This document shows, one piece after another, positions 62,495 to 64,000 of a stretch of DNA of 64,000 nt. Source of the stretch: Cordylochernes scorpioides (taxonomy: Eukaryota > Arthropoda > Arachnida > Pseudoscorpiones > Chernetidae); assembly GCA_030710605.1 (NCBI GenBank), contig CP092863.1, forward strand, positions 121,756,203 to 121,820,202, read 5' to 3'. The notes below the pieces were generated by a model. That model was not told the origin of the DNA. It searched no databases and was given only the letters and a program-made list of their open reading frames with translations. The position numbers were made by a program, and so were the translations under genes. Positions within the stretch are counted from its first letter, which is position 1; every line of letters starts with the position of its first letter.

Positions 62495-62885
62495 TAGTCT
62501 AAATTAGACAAGATCTTGGAGTTCGTGCTCTTAAAGAAGTTCAAGAACTCTTCTTGGTTCACTGTACAGGGATCCTTTCCTAAATTCAATTTAGTAAATG
62601 TTGGGAAGTGGCCTCTTCGGTTTTGTACCTAGTGCACATGGGGAAGTTTTTGGCTCTCTCTTTATAGACTAGAGGGCACAGGTGACCAGATTTCCATCTG
62701 GCCAACTGTGTCGACTTCCTTCTGTTTAGTGGAAGGTCTGTTTTTTGGGGTTTTCTATTTGGTACCAAGAATGATGGAAACTATCTCTATGGTACCTTAT
62801 CAGTTGTAGTTTTAGTTTGTTAATATGGTCCCTTGCTGAAAGGTAGGTCTCGGAGTTCACCACATCAGGATGTGATGTCGTGCAT
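62495..62885 (-). pseudogene. LINE reverse-transcriptase/RNase H C-terminal fragment
   Basis: On the minus strand, about 130 codons spread over two frames resemble the C-terminal tail of R1/Jockey-type polyproteins. There is a SARDHINKLKLQLI-type helix, a HHSWYQIENPKK segment, LNRRKSTQLARWKSGHL, the metal-binding-like tail NFPMCTRYKTEEATSQHLLN (the family usually has C-x2-C...H...C), and after a frameshift near 62586 a leucine- and phenylalanine-rich end (EEFLNFFKSTNSKILSNL). The second Cys of the CxxC pair is Tyr here. Neither the RT palm nor the endonuclease is present. It is a 5'-truncated, decayed LINE copy in the presumed K2P intron, antisense to the gene. Confidence 0.7.
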
Positions 62886-63236
62886 GACACAAAAATAAAT
62901 TAAAAACTCGAATTGCTAATCTTGAAGATATTAGGTTTCGCTTGGCCGACATTTATTGTAATTGATATAAAAGACTAAAAGTCGATATATATATATATGT
63001 CTGTTATATCATTATCAAAATTTTAAATTCATTAACTTATATATCACATTTGTAAATTCAATTGCCATCTATCGATCAAATTTGTAAAAAAATAAATTTA
63101 CTGACAATGTGTTTCTTTCTAAAATATCATGTAGAGATAATATTTGATGATATTTTAAACACATTGTCACTAAGTTTATTTATTACATATTTACATATTA
63201 ATTTGTACTTGAAATATTGATGCAAATAATATTATG

Positions 63237-63375
63237 ATTGAGTTAAATATATTTAAAATATTTGCAGAATTTCTTTATCAAGGTATCGCGACCACGCGAA
63301 AGTTTACCTCCCGATACCTTAATAAAGAAACTCTGCAAATATTTTAAATTGATTTAACTCAATCATATTTACATA
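63237..63375. repeat. Inverted repeat of about 55-base arms
   Basis: ATGATTGAGTTAAATAT...CTTTATCAAGGTATCG is mirrored by CGATACCTTAATAAAG...TTAACTCAATCAT. The loop contains CGCGACCACGCGAAAGTTTA, reminiscent of a hammerhead stem II plus GAAA, but no CTGANGA is present. Confidence 0.7.
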
Positions 63376-63625
63376 TTGTCGACCTCAAAACCAACTCCAC
63401 AATATTAAGGTTATTTTATCCATGAAAATGGTGTCGTGATTCGTCGAGACTTCGCTAATAATATATATATTTTTAAAGATTGATGCTTTTTTATAGAATA
63501 GTTCATATAAACCAAACTAACAAAAAATATTTTTTTCTAGTTGATATAAAATAGAATTATTAGAAAAGGATGTTTTGGGGTTAATAATCGTCTAAATCTT
63601 CGAAAAAAAATATATTTTTTATTAT

Positions 63626-63716
63626 TATCCCGAGTATAGGTAGTACAGGCCATGATAATCATGATGAGTTGTCGATCACCTTTAGAGTAAGTGTACCATA
63701 TATCTATACATCTACT
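63626..63716 (-). mobile_element. SINE-2 tail fragment
   Basis: GGTAGTACAGGCCATGATAA and following sequence are the reverse complement of the SINE-2 tail. It abuts the satellite start. Confidence 0.6.
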
Positions 63717-63717
63717 A

Positions 63718-64000
63718 CACTCATGGACAAAACTTAAGGAAGTTGTACCTTTCGGCATGTATATCGGGATTGAGACAATAACTCTGAAAGATATTACAGT
63801 GACCTTTATTGAAGACATACGAGATAACCAATATACACTCATGGACAAAACTTAAGGAAGTTGTACCTTTTACCATGCATATCGGGATTGAGACAATAAC
63901 TCTGAAAGATATTACAGTGACCTTTATTGAAGATACACGAGATAACCAATATACACTCATGGACAAAACTTAAGGAAGTTGTACCTTTCAGCATGTATAT
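63718..64000 (-). repeat. 118-bp satellite array 4 (runs off the window)
   Basis: Starts CACTCATGGACAAAACTTAA at 63718. Two and a half units before the window ends. Same orientation as array 3. Confidence 0.92.

Overview
This looks like a piece of an AT-rich, repeat-dominated invertebrate nuclear genome, probably an arthropod. I infer that from the families present: a Tc1-like transposase of the kind abundant in arachnids, a mariner, a GTF2I-repeat-type hAT transposase, Copia and Gypsy retrotransposons, LINE fragments, tRNA- and 5S-derived SINEs, and one intron-containing two-pore potassium channel gene. There are no operons and no bacterial features. The species cannot be fixed from the sequence.

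The only convincing host gene is at the right end. A first coding exon of a two-pore-domain potassium (K2P) channel lies at 59150-59576. A three-codon upstream ORF overlaps its start by one base, a GC-rich 67-bp minisatellite precedes it (58313-59052), and a consensus splice donor inside the glycine codon of the first pore signature follows it. The rest of the gene would lie beyond 64000, so 59577-64000 is probably intron.

Layout. 1-1924: a Gypsy-like gag-protease-integrase remnant (minus) with a glutamine tract, primer-binding site and probable LTR. 1960-3337: a 118-bp satellite grown from one half of a small TIR transposon; the same satellite recurs at 13250-15238, 32032-33058 and 63718-64000, and single copies of the parent transposon are at 48188 and 56181. 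3978-12110 and many later places: SINEs and fold-back elements with hammerhead-ribozyme motifs. 18033-20583: a LINE-like element carrying only ORF1. 20802-21292: a solo LTR. 21608-22533: a 132/139-bp tandem array. 23645-28865: an LTR element with nearly identical LTRs and no pol (LARD-like). 33335-33560: a mariner fragment. 33953-34072: a 5S rRNA-like sequence followed by a long array of 63-67-bp units (34283-35575). 36830-37810: a dead Tc1-like transposase. 38746-39760: a 22-bp array. 41424-44840: a young, internally deleted Copia element splitting an older ORF. 51492-51832 and 52755-53028: two TIR MITEs. 53168-55009: a hAT element with perfect 8-bp target-site duplications. 57588-58106: an insertion bounded by 13-bp direct repeats. 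62495-62885: a LINE reverse-transcriptase tail.

The most interesting system is a dispersed family of about 27 hammerhead-ribozyme motifs. About eight keep all core bases (CTGANGA, GAAA, UH), and several show perfect helix I pairing between otherwise different sequences. Many sit in head-to-head inverted pairs. At 30123-30350 such an inverted pair has inserted cleanly into a SINE with a 12-bp target-site duplication, and the long palindrome at 4277-4838 has a 10-bp duplication. These are therefore mobile units. Hammerheads are known from Penelope-like retroelements and small metazoan retrozymes, but no Penelope reverse transcriptase is visible here. The fold-back, non-autonomous architecture is what deserves a second look.
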